Source: Ligula intestinalis (lineage: Eukaryota > Platyhelminthes > Cestoda > Diphyllobothriidea > Diphyllobothriidae). From it: a stretch of DNA of 64,000 nt. The notes under the pieces were generated by a model. That model was not told where the DNA came from, searched no databases, and was given only the letters and a program-made list of their open reading frames with translations. Position numbers and translations under genes: made by a program. The stretch spans positions 67,904,913 to 67,968,912 of the forward strand of contig JAYGXS010000001.1 in assembly GCA_036362985.1 (NCBI GenBank). Reading direction: 5' to 3'. This document shows, one piece after another, positions 63,738-64,000 of the stretch; positions within the stretch are counted from its first letter, which is position 1; each line of letters starts with the position of its first letter.

Positions 63738-63812
63738 CTGCAGGAACTTGACATTGACAATTCTTGTCAATAAAACCAGGTGCTGCGCAATGTGGGGGCT
63801 TCTTGCATCTCT
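63738..63812 (-). CDS. EGF-like exon of an astacin-type gene, copy 2 (75 bp, phase 1-1)
   Basis: Bounded by TCTCAG and GTAAAC. RCKKPPHCAAPGFIDKNCQC followed by QVPA; same length as copy 1, about 95% identical, higher than the surrounding intron. In minus-strand order it precedes the ShK exons at 60.7 and 52 kb, consistent with an astacin-EGF-ShK domain order, although the catalytic exon of this copy would lie beyond the window. Confidence 0.7.
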
Positions 63813-64000
63813 CTGAGATTTCGGTTGGCAAAAGAGACAACAAAATATAGGTCAGTATTGATACATTGGCACGTAGATTACGCCAAAATGGAAAAAATAT
63901 AATTTATTTAAACCCCAGACTATTCCTCTGCTCATTCCAAGATAAATATTGTTATAATTATAAATGCCGGTTGCTGAATATTTGCGCCTCGTTTTCGGGG

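Larger units (their letters stand above)
62658..64000. repeat. Segmental duplication unit II (partner 30857-32176), runs off the window
   Basis: Same content and orientation as unit I, including the Penelope fragment and the EGF-like exon. Homology continues to the last base. Confidence 0.85.

Noticed and set aside
1..64000. Prokaryotic features (operons, Shine-Dalgarno sites, bacterial insertion sequences)
   Set aside because: Introns, LINEs, Penelope, gypsy and Helitron remnants show this is animal DNA.

Overview
This looks like nuclear DNA of a parasitic flatworm, most likely a tapeworm, and possibly a diphyllobothriidean such as Spirometra or Schistocephalus. The evidence is: (i) several GT..AG introns of only about 32-44 bp, a size class typical of platyhelminths; (ii) dense, degraded non-LTR retrotransposons (three CR1/jockey-type families plus RTE), Penelope-like elements, Ty3/gypsy remnants, Helitron pieces and Tc1-like elements; (iii) an RTE tail that runs into C2H2 zinc-finger-like sequence, an arrangement I associate with these tapeworms; (iv) exons for astacin metalloprotease, EGF-like and ShK domains. 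The species assignment is inference.

Layout. 1-12.2 kb: a LINE ORF1 remnant, two halves of a Helitron (minus strand) on either side of a CR1-like LINE (family A) that itself carries a nested LINE (family B), then a Penelope GIY-YIG fragment. 13-18.4 kb: a second family A LINE, again with a nested family B copy, then duplicated family A 3'-tail sequence. 18.6-27.2 kb: a LINE (family F) split by a 5'-truncated Penelope element and a nearly intact CACTA-like DNA transposon whose transposase gene has microintrons. 27.8-30.8 kb: dispersed repeats and a third family A LINE. 33-36.6 kb: a CR1 LINE (family G, minus strand) interrupted by a TA-flanked Tc1/mariner-like miniature element. 37.7-38.9 kb: a 1.19-kb terminal-inverted-repeat deletion derivative of the CACTA-like element. 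44.7-46.5 and 58.3-60.0 kb: two gypsy remnants. 48.5-57.4 kb: RTE, jockey-like, Tc1 and Penelope fragments.

The only host-gene signal lies on the minus strand from 64 to 32 kb: an astacin catalytic exon (39953-40293), two copies of one 75-bp EGF-like exon (31937-32011 and 63738-63812), and ShK-domain exons at 60.7, 52.0, 47.9 and 47.1 kb. In three of the ShK exons and in the astacin exon, the apparent terminal stop codon is the TAA of a GTAAG splice donor, so these are internal exons. The two double-ShK exons have phase 2 at both ends and sit in segmentally duplicated introns. Together they look like a tandemly duplicated, TE-invaded secreted astacin-EGF-ShK protease locus in which ShK exons multiplied as cassettes. 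The first and last exons are not visible.

The most novel candidate system is the CACTA-like transposon family. The autonomous copy (23.6-26.6 kb) has a spliced transposase, a short spliced downstream ORF, and a small basic ORF transcribed divergently from the transposase. That last ORF is also preserved in the deletion derivative at 37.7-38.9 kb.
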